Shown here in pieces: positions 43,188 to 51,451 of a stretch of 64,000 nucleotides of DNA. The notes under the pieces were generated by a model, which made no database searches, was not told the DNA's origin, and worked only from the letters and a program-made list of their open reading frames with translations. A program made the translations under genes and the position numbers. The stretch is from Bradyrhizobium algeriense (GTDB lineage Bacteria > Pseudomonadota > Alphaproteobacteria > Rhizobiales > Xanthobacteraceae). Location: positions 1-64,000 of the forward strand of contig NZ_PYCN01000010.1 of the NCBI RefSeq assembly GCF_003062295.1, in the 5' to 3' direction. Numbering within the stretch: the stretch's first letter is position 1; each line of letters starts with the position of its first letter.

Positions 43188-43790
43188 TTGGAATTTCAAA
43201 GCGCCGGACCGTCGGTCGTCAAATCCATCAAGCAGCGCGACCTGTTGAACACCTGGCTGCGGCTATACGCCCGCGACCAGTCGATACCGCGCATGCCGGA
43301 ATACCAGCCGGCGCGGATCGAGGACGAACTTCCTGACCTGGTATTGTACACCGTCGATACCAGCACACAGCCGCCGCGCCTGACCATCCAGAGCGACGGC
43401 ACACGGATGTCGAGCGCTTATGGGAATACCGGCAAGGGCCGCTATCTCAACGAGTATCTCGGCGCAAGGCTCGCTCCGATCGTGATGCCGGTCTATCATG
43501 AATGCATCGCGCGCCGCCTCCCCGCCTACACCATCGCCAATATCGATGACATCTACGGGCGAATCGTCGCCTATGAGCGACTGTTGCTGCCGTTCTCCGA
43601 CGATGGCAGCGTTACCCACATCATCGCTTCGTTGAAGACCATCAGCGAAGACGGCGGCTTCGAGATCAAGAACCTGATGCGTGGAAACGACAAGCTGCCG
43701 GTGCCGAAGCTACGCACCATCATCGACCGCGATCTCTTCCATCGCGCACCCGGCCGCATTCCGTCCGGCGATGAACTCGAATTCGATTAG
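43188..43790 (+). CDS. PAS domain protein (PAS_5 type)
   Basis: A 200-residue soluble protein made almost entirely of one PAS-like domain: LLNTWLRLYARDQSIPRMPEYQ, then YTVDTSTQPPRLTIQSDGTRM, YLNEYLGARL and a C-terminal LLLPFSDDGSVTHIIASLKTIS strand pair, the usual PAS_5 ending. No output domain is attached, so it may be a stand-alone sensor. The start is a TTG at 43188, since the first ATG would delete the N-terminal helix; this is moderately certain. It ends in a 4-base overlap with the convergent ArsC-like gene. Confidence 0.83.
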   Translation: MEFQSAGPSVVKSIKQRDLLNTWLRLYARDQSIPRMPEYQPARIEDELPDLVLYTVDTSTQPPRLTIQSDGTRMSSAYGNTGKGRYLNEYLGARLAPIVMPVYHECIARRLPAYTIANIDDIYGRIVAYERLLLPFSDDGSVTHIIASLKTISEDGGFEIKNLMRGNDKLPVPKLRTIIDRDLFHRAPGRIPSGDELEFD

Positions 43791-44158
43791 GCCTTCCGCC
43801 CGCGCGGCTTCGACGCGACCTCGCTCGCGTAGATATCCGGCTTGAATCCGACCAGCAATTTACCGCCGAGATCGAGTACCGGGCGCTTGATCATCGAGGG
43901 CTGCGCCAGCATCAGCGCCAGCGCCTTGCGCTCGTTGAGGCCTTCCTTGTCGCCGTCGGGCAGCTTCTTGAACGTCGTGCCTGCGCGGTTGAGCAGCGTT
44001 TCCCAGCCGATTTCGTCGGACCATTGCTTGAGCTTGTCCTTGGCGATGCCGGCAAGCTTGTAGTCGTGGAAATCGTAGACCACGCCGTGATCGTCAAGCC
44101 AGGCGCGCGCCTTCTTCATGGTGTCACAGTTCTTGATGCCGTAGATGGTAATGGGCAT
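43787..44158 (-). CDS. ArsC/Spx-like thioredoxin-fold protein (YffB type)
   Basis: A 123-residue single-domain protein of the ArsC-like reductase family. The N-terminal catalytic Cys is in YGIKNCDTMKKARAWL (Cys10) without the second CXXC Cys, as in YffB and unlike Spx. The RP-LDLG motif near 93 and GFKPDIYASEV end complete the domain. Homologues are putative glutathione-dependent reductases; arsenate activity is not implied. No arsenic genes are near. Confidence 0.9.
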   Translation of the reverse strand: MPITIYGIKNCDTMKKARAWLDDHGVVYDFHDYKLAGIAKDKLKQWSDEIGWETLLNRAGTTFKKLPDGDKEGLNERKALALMLAQPSMIKRPVLDLGGKLLVGFKPDIYASEVASKPRGRKA

Positions 44159-44272
44159 TTTCGTTGCATTCCGGAAATAGCGTTACTGGTCCTGTCGGAC
44201 CGTTTTTTATACAAAGCGGAACGGCGAATCTATCATAGACTCGCATACCATTCGCGAAGTCAGGACCAGCCG

Positions 44273-44431
44273 ATGGAATTCACCCTTTTGTTTCTGGCCA
44301 CGGCCATCGTGATGCTGGTCGCCTGGCGCGGTCAGCGTCCACTGGCGCTCGGCCTGTTTGGGGCTGTCCTGATCGCGTGCGTCGCCACCTATCTCCACCA
44401 CGCGACCGATACGCTGAAACTGTCGTTCTGA
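44273..44431 (+). CDS. DUF5993 family small membrane protein
   Basis: A 52-residue protein with two predicted transmembrane helices (FTLLFLATAIVMLVAW and LALGLFGAVLIACVATYL) joined by a basic RGQRP turn. The length and sequence match the DUF5993 proteins that accompany dsbB in proteobacteria. It begins 7 bases before the dsbB start, so it is co-transcribed. It could act as a helper subunit, but its role is unknown. The longer frame beginning upstream is not coding. Confidence 0.82.
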   Translation: MEFTLLFLATAIVMLVAWRGQRPLALGLFGAVLIACVATYLHHATDTLKLSF

Positions 44432-44438
44432 GATACGC

Positions 44439-44996
44439 ATGACCCAGACGCGCGCCATCACGCTGAATGCACTCAGCCTCTACGCGGTGGCGCTGGTGCT
44501 GGCAGCAGCCTATGCGGCGCAGTTCATCCTTCATGAACTGCCCTGCCCGCTGTGCCTGCTGCAGCGCATCCTGTTCGCGGCGCTGGCCGTCGGACCGATC
44601 CTCAATATCCGCTTCGGGCCCCGCCCCAGCCACTATGCGATGTCGCTGCTGGCGGCGGTCGCCGGCGCGGTGGCGTCGACCCGGCAGGTGCTGCTGCACA
44701 TCATGCCCGGCGACGCGGGCTATGGTTCCGCGTTGCTCGGCTATCACTATTATACCTGGGCGCTGCTCGGCTTCATTGCCGCCATCGTCCTGCTTGCCGC
44801 GATCCTGCTGTTCGACCGCCAGTTCGAAGAAGACAAAGCCGTGCTGCCGGCCACCGGCGGCGCCTTCGCGCAAATCGCGGTGTGGCTCGTGATCGCGCTG
44901 ACGGCGGCCAACGTGGTGACGACACTGCTCGAATGCGGCTTCGGCGCCTGCGCCGACAATCCTCTTGTTTACGAGCTGCTCAAGCGCGCCGCTTAG
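44439..44996 (+). CDS. dsbB: DsbB-like disulfide oxidoreductase, five-helix variant
   Basis: A 185-residue membrane protein. The first periplasmic loop has LPCPLCLLQR with the quinone-reducing Cys36-Cys39 pair and adjacent basic Arg. Canonical DsbB has its second Cys pair in the second periplasmic loop, but here that loop (about 88-105) has none. An extra helix (about 143-163) instead leads to a C-terminal periplasmic tail with Cys166 and Cys171 in LECGFGACADNP. The protein should thus reoxidise a DsbA-type thiol oxidase with a relocated exchange pair. It is encoded 7 bases after the DUF5993 gene and converges on the GST gene with a 4-base overlap. Confidence 0.88.
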   Translation: MTQTRAITLNALSLYAVALVLAAAYAAQFILHELPCPLCLLQRILFAALAVGPILNIRFGPRPSHYAMSLLAAVAGAVASTRQVLLHIMPGDAGYGSALLGYHYYTWALLGFIAAIVLLAAILLFDRQFEEDKAVLPATGGAFAQIAVWLVIALTAANVVTTLLECGFGACADNPLVYELLKRAA

Positions 44997-45697
44997 GGCC
45001 GCTTCGGTATGTCGAGCCCGCGCTGCACCGCCGGCCGGGCGAGCCCGCGTTCCAGCCATGCCGGCACCTGCTTCAGCGTATCGAATGCGACGAGATCGCG
45101 CGCACCGTAGAAGCCGATCAGGTTGCGGACCCAGCCGAGCATGGAGATGTCGGCGATGGAATATTCGTCGTCCATGATCCATTGCCGTCCGGCAAGCCGC
45201 GTCTCCATCACGTCCAGCAGGCGCTTCGACTCGGCAACGTAACGCTCGAGCGGCCGCTTGTCGGCAAATTCCTTGCCGGCGAATTTGTGGAAGAAGCCGA
45301 CCTGCCCGAACATCGGTCCGATCCCGCCCATCTGAAAGTGCAGCCACTGGATGGTCTGGTATCGCCGCGCCGGATCGGCCGGCAGGAGCTTGCCGGTCTT
45401 TTCCGCAAGGTATTGCAGGATCGCCCCGGACTCGAACAGCGGCAGCGGCTTGCCGCCGGGCCCGTCCGGATCGAGGATGGCCGGGATCTTGCCGTTCGGG
45501 TTCAGCGACAGGAATTCCGGCGTCTTCTGGTCGTCCTTATTGAAGTCGACCAGATGCACCTCGTAGGGCAATCCGATCTCTTCGAGCATGATCGAGACCT
45601 TGACGCCGTTCGGCGTCGGCAGCGAATAGAGCTGAAGGCGGTCGGAATGTTTGGCGGGCCAGCGTTTGGTGATCGGGAAGGCGGAGAGATCGGACAT
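44993..45697 (-). CDS. glutathione S-transferase family protein (YfcG/Ure2-like)
   Basis: A 234-residue cytosolic protein. The N-terminal thioredoxin-like domain (about 20-105) has LYSLPTPNGVKVSIMLEEIGLPYEV, a NPNGKIPAILDP cis-Pro segment and the FESGAILQYLAEK Glu-Ser pair that binds glutathione. The C-terminal helical domain contains YSIADISMLGWV, the N-capping motif. The TPNG motif in place of an active Cys or Tyr marks the nu-class/YfcG-like enzymes with disulfide reductase activity. Convergent with dsbB. Confidence 0.93.
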   Translation of the reverse strand: MSDLSAFPITKRWPAKHSDRLQLYSLPTPNGVKVSIMLEEIGLPYEVHLVDFNKDDQKTPEFLSLNPNGKIPAILDPDGPGGKPLPLFESGAILQYLAEKTGKLLPADPARRYQTIQWLHFQMGGIGPMFGQVGFFHKFAGKEFADKRPLERYVAESKRLLDVMETRLAGRQWIMDDEYSIADISMLGWVRNLIGFYGARDLVAFDTLKQVPAWLERGLARPAVQRGLDIPKRP

Positions 45698-45775
45698 CGA
45701 AACTCGTTTTGCATGGTTGTTGTTGCGCGGCTAATGTACGGCTGATGCCGCATATAACAAGGGTCCGCGCCGTTC

Positions 45776-46648
45776 ATGACCGATCAACCGTCTCCGGCGA
45801 AGCTCGGCCTCAGCGATGAGGAGCTTGCGGATCATCCGACCACATTCGCGACCGATGCATGTAAGGATCAGGTCGTCGTCGTAACGGGCGGCGCCGGCGG
45901 TATCGGGCGGGCGATCGCCTGGCTGTTCGCGCGGCTGGGTGCGCATGTCGCCGTGGTCGGGCGCGACGGAGCCAAGCTCGAAGCGCTCGTGGCCCAATTG
46001 GCCGGCCGCGGCCTCAAGGCATCCGCGCATACAGCCGACATCAGGGAGCCCGATGCGGTCAGCACCCTGTTCGACACGATCTGGGCCGCGCAAGGCCGCG
46101 TCGACGGCCTCATCAACAGCGCCGGCGGACAATTTCCGCAAGCCGCCATCGATTTTTCCGTGAAGGGCTGGAACGCGGTCATCAACACCAATCTGAACGG
46201 CACCTGGTACATGATGCAGGCCGCCGCGCAGCGCTGGCGCGACCACAAGCATCCCGGCAGCATCGTCAACATCGTGGTCGTGACGACGCACGGCCTGTAC
46301 GGCATCGCGCACACCATCGCCGCGCGAAGCGGCGTGATCGGGCTCTCGCGCGCCGTCGCGGTCGAATGGGCGCCCTTGAACATCCGGGTCAACTGCGTGG
46401 CGCCCGGCGCGATCGAAACCGAAGGCTGGAACGTCTATTCGCCGGAAGCCCGCGCCGCCTACCCGCGCTCGAACCCGATGATGCGCGTCGGTTCGCCCTG
46501 GGACGTCGCGGAGGCCAGCGTCTTCCTCGCCGGACCATCCGCGAAATTCGTAACCGGTGAGACGCTGACGGTCGACGGCGGCGGTCAGCTCTGGGGCGAA
46601 ACCTGGACCACGGGCAAGCCCGCCTATTTCTGCGGCGATGACACGTGA
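45776..46648 (+). CDS. SDR family protein, 2,4-dienoyl-CoA reductase-like
   Basis: A 290-residue SDR. The cofactor loop is TGGAGGIGRAIAW (about 39-51). The motif after strand 4 is NSAGGQFPQ, close to the NxAxGNF signature of 2,4-dienoyl-CoA reductases. The usual YxxxK is replaced: the equivalent region reads HTIAARSGVIGLSRAVAVEW, in which the Tyr position is Thr and the Lys position Arg. Dienoyl-CoA reductases also lack the canonical Tyr at that place but keep Lys. The C-terminus TGETLTVDGGGQLWGETW is typical of SDRs. It could act on unsaturated acyl-CoA or be catalytically altered. The HAD gene follows 21 bases downstream. Confidence 0.82.
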   Translation: MTDQPSPAKLGLSDEELADHPTTFATDACKDQVVVVTGGAGGIGRAIAWLFARLGAHVAVVGRDGAKLEALVAQLAGRGLKASAHTADIREPDAVSTLFDTIWAAQGRVDGLINSAGGQFPQAAIDFSVKGWNAVINTNLNGTWYMMQAAAQRWRDHKHPGSIVNIVVVTTHGLYGIAHTIAARSGVIGLSRAVAVEWAPLNIRVNCVAPGAIETEGWNVYSPEARAAYPRSNPMMRVGSPWDVAEASVFLAGPSAKFVTGETLTVDGGGQLWGETWTTGKPAYFCGDDT

Positions 46649-46669
46649 CACGCTGATGGTCCTTTTCTC

Positions 46670-47305
46670 ATGACGCGCTACCGGCTCGCCATTTTCGACT
46701 TCGACGGCACGCTGGCGGATTCCCTTCCCTGGTTTCGTGCCTCCTTCCAGGACATGATTACGCGGTTCGATCTTGCGCCCGTCCGCGACGACGAGGTGGA
46801 AGGGCTGCGCGGCCTGTCCGCACTCGAAATCATGGCGCGGCTCAATGTATCCATGTGGCAGCTGCCGGCCATCGTCAGCGACATGCGAAAGCGCAAGCTC
46901 GCGGCGGCAAGCGAGACACCGCTATTCGCCGGCATCCCGGCGATGCTGACCGACCTGCAGCGCCTTGGTATCAAGACCGCCATCGTCAGTTCCGACAGCG
47001 AAGCATCCGTCCGGCAGGTACTCGGACCCGCCACCAGCCTGATCACTCGCTTCGACTGCGGCGCTGCCATATTCGGCAAGCACTGGAAATTTCGGCAGGT
47101 CGCACGACGGTTGGGAACGAAGCCAGCAGATACGATCTGCATTGGCGACGAGATCCGCGACATCGAGGCGGCCAAAGCCGCCGGCATGGATTCCGGCGCG
47201 GTGGCCTGGGGCTACGCACTTCCGAGCGCGCTGCAGGCGGCGGGACCGACGCATCTGTTCAATTCGATCGAGGGGATGATCGAGCGGCTTGCCGTGGCGA
47301 AATAG
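46670..47305 (+). CDS. HAD family hydrolase (phosphoglycolate phosphatase-like)
   Basis: A 211-residue haloacid dehalogenase-type phosphatase. Motif I is FDFDGTLADS with nucleophile Asp9 and acid/base Asp11, motif II is IVSSDSEA, motif III is GKHWKF with the Lys, and motif IV is CIGDEIRDIEAAKAAG with the Mg-binding Asp residues. A helical cap lies between motifs I and II. The substrate could be phosphoglycolate or another small phosphate ester. It is probably co-transcribed with the SDR gene upstream. Confidence 0.92.
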   Translation: MTRYRLAIFDFDGTLADSLPWFRASFQDMITRFDLAPVRDDEVEGLRGLSALEIMARLNVSMWQLPAIVSDMRKRKLAAASETPLFAGIPAMLTDLQRLGIKTAIVSSDSEASVRQVLGPATSLITRFDCGAAIFGKHWKFRQVARRLGTKPADTICIGDEIRDIEAAKAAGMDSGAVAWGYALPSALQAAGPTHLFNSIEGMIERLAVAK

Positions 47306-47348
47306 TGCAGCCGAAAGCTTCCCCGCATTCTTTCTGTGCCAATTCCCG

Positions 47349-47906
47349 TCATGCCCGCAACGGCCAGCGACCGTGATAAGCGTGGCCCTTCATGCTGCGG
47401 ATGAGCACGAACTCCGTCACCGTCCAGAAGATCGGCTGAATCGGATGCTCGTCCACGCTACGCGCATCGTACAACAGCGTCACGTGCGGCGTAAAATTCG
47501 TATTCGACACCCGCTTCAATCCGCTTCGCGTCAGCGCGGCGCCGAGCATCCGCCGAAATGACTCCAACTGGCGCAATCCACTCTCTCCAATCAGAACGAA
47601 CGGACGATTGCCCGGCCTGCCCCGAAAGCTCGCGGTGCGGTCGAACGAAACCTCGAACGGCTCGGTCCGCACTTGCATGGCAGCCTCGTTTGCTGCGCCA
47701 ACAAAGCGCTCCGACATATCGCCGAGAAAGAACAACGAGATGTGCAGACGCTCTGGCGCGATGAGCTTGCCGTTGAGGCGATGTGCGTGCTTGAGCGCGT
47801 CGGCCAATCGGTGAATTCGCTCCGCTGTGGCTGCGTCGGGAACGGTCGCGAGGAATAATCGGGCACTACTAGAGCTTGCAAAGTCGTCCATGATGGAATA
47901 GAACAT
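47349..47906 (-). CDS. thpR: RNA 2',3'-cyclic phosphodiesterase (ThpR family)
   Basis: A 185-residue protein of the 2H phosphoesterase superfamily. The two catalytic His motifs are RLHISLFFLG near 52 and FTPHVTLLYD near 138. Bacterial members open 2',3'-cyclic phosphates on RNA and show 2'-5' ligase activity in vitro. Starts at 47906 or 47891 are both possible, and neither has a strong ribosome binding site. It converges on the HAD gene. Confidence 0.9.
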   Translation of the reverse strand: MFYSIMDDFASSSSARLFLATVPDAATAERIHRLADALKHAHRLNGKLIAPERLHISLFFLGDMSERFVGAANEAAMQVRTEPFEVSFDRTASFRGRPGNRPFVLIGESGLRQLESFRRMLGAALTRSGLKRVSNTNFTPHVTLLYDARSVDEHPIQPIFWTVTEFVLIRSMKGHAYHGRWPLRA

Positions 47907-47967
47907 ATCATGAACATGGAGTTGTCACAACATTAAAATGCAACCGCATTCGTAACTTCTCGCAGCC

Positions 47968-49689
47968 TCACAACACACACCCATAATGCGCCGACGACAC
48001 CAGCCGGATGTACTTGTCGTGCACGGATCCCGGCCGTACCGCCGCAACAGAAGCCGGCACGCGCCAGTCGGCCATGCGGCGCGCGATCTCTTCCGTGGAC
48101 ACTTCGAGGGTAACGGTGCGGGCGCCGGGATCGATGACAATGGCATCGCCGTCACGCACCGCGGCGATCGGGCCGCCGCGCGCGGCTTCGGGTGAGACGT
48201 GGCCGATCAGGATGCCGTGCGAGACACCGGAAAAGCGGCCGTCGGTAATCAGCGCGACGTCCTCGCCAAGGCCACGTCCCTGCAGCTGGATCGTCAACAT
48301 CACCATTTCGGGCATGCCGGGTCCGCCGACCGGGCCGACATTGCGCACCACGATCACGTTGCCCGCCACGATCTCGCCGGCGCGGATCGCAGCCATTGTA
48401 TCGGCTTCGGACTCGAAGACGCGCGCCGTGCCGCGGAACTGGCCCTTCTCCAGCGCCTTGCCCGAGAGCTTCAGCAAGCAGCTTTCCGGCGCGAGGTTGC
48501 CCTTCAAGACGCTGATGTGATTGTTCGCCGGCGCGATCGGCTTCGACACCGGAAGGACGATCTCCTGCGGCGGCATCTGTTCGAGCGTCGGAACATCGGC
48601 GAGGTTTTCCGCCAGCGTCCTGCCGGTCACCGTCATGACGTCGCCATGCAGAAGGCCCGCGCACAGCAGTTCCTTCATCACGACCGGCACGCCGCCGATC
48701 GCATGCAGGCTGCCCATCGCGAACGGGCCATGCGGCTGCAGATCGGCCAGCAGCGGGACGCGCTCGCCGACCGCCTGAATGCGCTCGATCGTGATCGGCA
48801 TCTGGGCCTCGCGCGCGACTGCCAGCAGATGCAGATACATGTTGGTCGAACCGCCCATCGCGTAGACGGTGGTAATCGCGTTCTCGAAGGCGCGCTCGGT
48901 CATGATGTCGCGCGGCCGGATGCCAGCTTCCATCAGCCGGTACAGGGCATCGACCGAAGCGCGGGCCTGCGCGCGGACGTCGGCGTGGATGTCGCTGCCG
49001 GCGTCGTAATCGGCCGGATGCGAGGCGCCGCGCGGCAGCATCATGCCGATTGATTCCGCGATCGTGCTCATGGTGTTGGCCGTGAACATCGCGCCGCAGG
49101 TGCCGCTGCCCGGCATCACGTTGCGCTCGACTTCCAGCAGCTCCTCGCCGGAGATGCGGCCGGACTCGTTTGCGGCGCGCGCCTCGGCATAATCGAGGAT
49201 CGTGATGTTGTTGCCCTTGCTGGCCCATGCCCCGAACGAGACACGCCCCGGCGTGCCGGTGCCGGGATAGAGCACGAGGCCAAAGGCATTGGTGCGCGCC
49301 AGCGGCATCAGCGCGGCGGCGCCAGTTTTGTCGCAGCCGGAAATCACGATCATGGCGTCGCCGTGATGCGCGTAGTGGCCGATCTCAAAACAGTCGGCGA
49401 CGACGTCGCGCGAGGCAAGGCTATATCCCGCCGTCGGCGTGCCCTGCGTCAGCGCATCCGACACCGCCGGCGCGCCGACGATCAACCCCTGCCCGCCGCG
49501 CTCCGCCAGGATCTCGACCAGGAGATCGGTAATGGCGCGCACGCGGTTGTTGCAGCGATGGGCGTTGGTGTAGGCGCTGGCAATCGTCACCACCGCGCTG
49601 GTCTGCGCGGCGCGGTCCGGATCGAATCCGGCGGCGCGCAACTCCACCCGCCCTCGCTTCCAATAAATGCTGCTGTCCTGCGTCGTCAT
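47968..49689 (-). CDS. IlvD/Edd family sugar-acid dehydratase
   Basis: A 573-residue iron-sulfur dehydratase. Cluster ligands are in AHRCNNRVRA, VISGCDKTGAA and SGTCGAMFTANTM, with the last motif characteristic of the family. The C-terminal half has the ELLCAGLLHGDVMTVTG and ITDGRFSGVSHGILIGHVSPEAA segments. Dihydroxyacid dehydratase (IlvD) is similar, but the overall form and the lack of ilv neighbours favour a sugar-acid dehydratase such as L-arabonate, D-xylonate or gluconate type. It may belong with the sugar-acid genes at 53-58 kb, though it is some kilobases away. Confidence 0.88.
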   Translation of the reverse strand: MTTQDSSIYWKRGRVELRAAGFDPDRAAQTSAVVTIASAYTNAHRCNNRVRAITDLLVEILAERGGQGLIVGAPAVSDALTQGTPTAGYSLASRDVVADCFEIGHYAHHGDAMIVISGCDKTGAAALMPLARTNAFGLVLYPGTGTPGRVSFGAWASKGNNITILDYAEARAANESGRISGEELLEVERNVMPGSGTCGAMFTANTMSTIAESIGMMLPRGASHPADYDAGSDIHADVRAQARASVDALYRLMEAGIRPRDIMTERAFENAITTVYAMGGSTNMYLHLLAVAREAQMPITIERIQAVGERVPLLADLQPHGPFAMGSLHAIGGVPVVMKELLCAGLLHGDVMTVTGRTLAENLADVPTLEQMPPQEIVLPVSKPIAPANNHISVLKGNLAPESCLLKLSGKALEKGQFRGTARVFESEADTMAAIRAGEIVAGNVIVVRNVGPVGGPGMPEMVMLTIQLQGRGLGEDVALITDGRFSGVSHGILIGHVSPEAARGGPIAAVRDGDAIVIDPGARTVTLEVSTEEIARRMADWRVPASVAAVRPGSVHDKYIRLVSSAHYGCVL

Positions 49690-49781
49690 GGAGGCTCCAG
49701 GTCTTCCGGTTGATCGCGGACCAGGCGTCCGGCCTGCTTGGCACTGAACGAATTTAGCAAGTCTTGTTTAGCCGGGCTTGC

Positions 49782-50132
49782 TTAACCAGTCTTGCCGTCG
49801 TCGAAGCTCACAATCACGGCGGCGTTCGCGATGATGATGGAGTCGCTTCCGCTCTCGGCAGGCACTTCCAGCCCGCCCTTGACCGCCGTCACGTTCACGG
49901 TGCCGTACGGCAGCTCCTTGGCAACTGCCGCAGTGTCGACCTCACTCGGGTCCGGCACCGCGACGGTGACCTCGACGAACATGTCGTTGGCGGTCTTGCC
50001 CAGCATCCGGAAGAAGCCGAGGCTGGAGTGGCGGATGGCGTCAGAGACGGCACGCTTGGCAGCCTTGGTGGCATCGCGCCCGTGAACGTCGACGCCCATG
50101 CCCATTTCGGTGATACAGCGCACGCGTGCCAT
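49782..50132 (-). CDS. Lin0512 family protein
   Basis: A 116-residue soluble protein matching the Lin0512 family (small alpha/beta proteins with conserved TEMGMGVDVHGRDATKAAKRAV start and VEVTVAVPDP core). The function is unknown, although the fold suggests a small-molecule or oligomerising role. GAGGAAA precedes the ATG. It is upstream of the dehydratase gene on the same strand with about 90 bases between. Confidence 0.87.
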   Translation of the reverse strand: MARVRCITEMGMGVDVHGRDATKAAKRAVSDAIRHSSLGFFRMLGKTANDMFVEVTVAVPDPSEVDTAAVAKELPYGTVNVTAVKGGLEVPAESGSDSIIIANAAVIVSFDDGKTG

Positions 50133-50305
50133 CGGGTTTCCTCTTGTCGTTTATGCGTTGAATATTGCTCGGCGAAGACCTTATTCTCAATCGTCGCTTG
50201 CGGTGGCGGCGTCAAGTCACAGCAGACATGCGTTCGCTAGACGGGCCGCGCGAACCGGCTCAGCATCTCGTGGGCATCGTACGTCATGACCGAGAAAGAG
50301 CGCCT

Positions 50306-51232
50306 TCATGCGGAGCGGTCGGCCGAATCCCTGCGCGGCTTGCGACGGAAGAAATTCAGCACGCCCGCGCCCACGACCGCCAGGCCGATGAGGATGACCT
50401 TGGCGAATTTGAGCACAAACGCGGCCACGAGCGCAAACAGACCGAGCTTCTTGGCCGCAACGCCCCCGACCAGCGCCATCAGGCCATATTCCGCGATGCT
50501 ATCGGTAGAGGCGCTGAAGTCCTCGTAGCGCTTGCCGGCACTGTAGCCGAGATCGCCGAGCAGCTCATGGGCCACCGCCTTGTCGCCGGCGATGCGTTCC
50601 GAGTTCGACAGCAGATTGAGGCTGAAATAGCCGTCGCGCCCCAGCGCGTAGGTATTGTAATTGATGCTCTTCGCCGCGTTGTCCGCCTCGCCCTTGTCCT
50701 TGGCGAGCAGCGACCAGACCAGACGATGGCTGCCGGCATCGTAACTCGGCGGCTGCACCCATCCGATCACCTGCATCTCGGGAAACCCACGCGCGATGCG
50801 GTCCTTGTTGGTCTCCTCCACTCCGTCCTTCAGGTTTTTCAGGAGCTCGTCGGCATTCCAGTTCTTGGCATCATCATCCTTGATGTAGCCTTCCTTGACG
50901 TAGCGGATCACCACGATCCACTCGTCATTCGGCCCCGTGCCGACCACAAGGCCGACGAAGCCTGCATCGTTGACGACGTTGCCGAGCGCCCGCAAGACAC
51001 GGGCGCCTTCAGCCTGCGGCACGAAGAAACGACCTGCCGCAAGCTTCAGCGTGGCCTGGTCGATCAGGGAAACATCCTTGGGTCCGCCGACGCCAGCCTC
51101 GCTGGCGGCTTTCCACGCGGCAACCAATTCCGCCTTTCGCGAGGCCTCGCTCGGCGGGGACGCCTGAGCAAAGACCGGCAGCGACCCAAGCACGACAAAC
51201 AACATAACGACGGCGGAAATCGCTTTTTGCAC
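50306..51232 (-). CDS. DUF2167 domain exported membrane protein
   Basis: A 308-residue protein with a signal peptide (MQKAISAVVMLFVVLGSLPVFAQ). It has a DUF2167 core (LKLAAGRFFVPQAEGARVLRALG, then WIVVIRYVKEGYIKDDDAKNWNADELL, and IGWVQPPSYDAGSHRLVWSL). The C-terminus has two helices (LGLFALVAAFVLKFAKVILIGLAVVGAGVLNFF) ending in a basic tail. The GTG at 51232 is chosen because AGGAGAG precedes it and the signal peptide begins there; an ATG 18 bases upstream is also open but has no such site. Confidence 0.86.
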   Translation of the reverse strand: MQKAISAVVMLFVVLGSLPVFAQASPPSEASRKAELVAAWKAASEAGVGGPKDVSLIDQATLKLAAGRFFVPQAEGARVLRALGNVVNDAGFVGLVVGTGPNDEWIVVIRYVKEGYIKDDDAKNWNADELLKNLKDGVEETNKDRIARGFPEMQVIGWVQPPSYDAGSHRLVWSLLAKDKGEADNAAKSINYNTYALGRDGYFSLNLLSNSERIAGDKAVAHELLGDLGYSAGKRYEDFSASTDSIAEYGLMALVGGVAAKKLGLFALVAAFVLKFAKVILIGLAVVGAGVLNFFRRKPRRDSADRSA

Positions 51233-51236
51233 CGAA

Positions 51237-51243
51237 CTCTCCT
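51237..51243 (-). promoter_or_regulatory. ribosome binding site deciding the DUF2167 GTG start
   Basis: AGGAGAG on the minus strand ends 4 bases before the GTG at 51232, which also begins the signal peptide. Confidence 0.6.
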
Positions 51244-51451
51244 GGAACATTGCCTTTGACGGATCGGATGACACCAACAACCGTAAATAGCAATACTGAA
51301 CGACATATCATTCAGCCCATTCGATAACAAAAATTGCCGCGGATTGGATGAAGTGCCTCGTAAGAAAAGTGCACATTGCCGTCGTCACGGTTACGCCGGA
51401 AAAACACCAAGCTTTCTTCGCACAAGTGTCTTGCGGCTTATGCCGCGCTCA

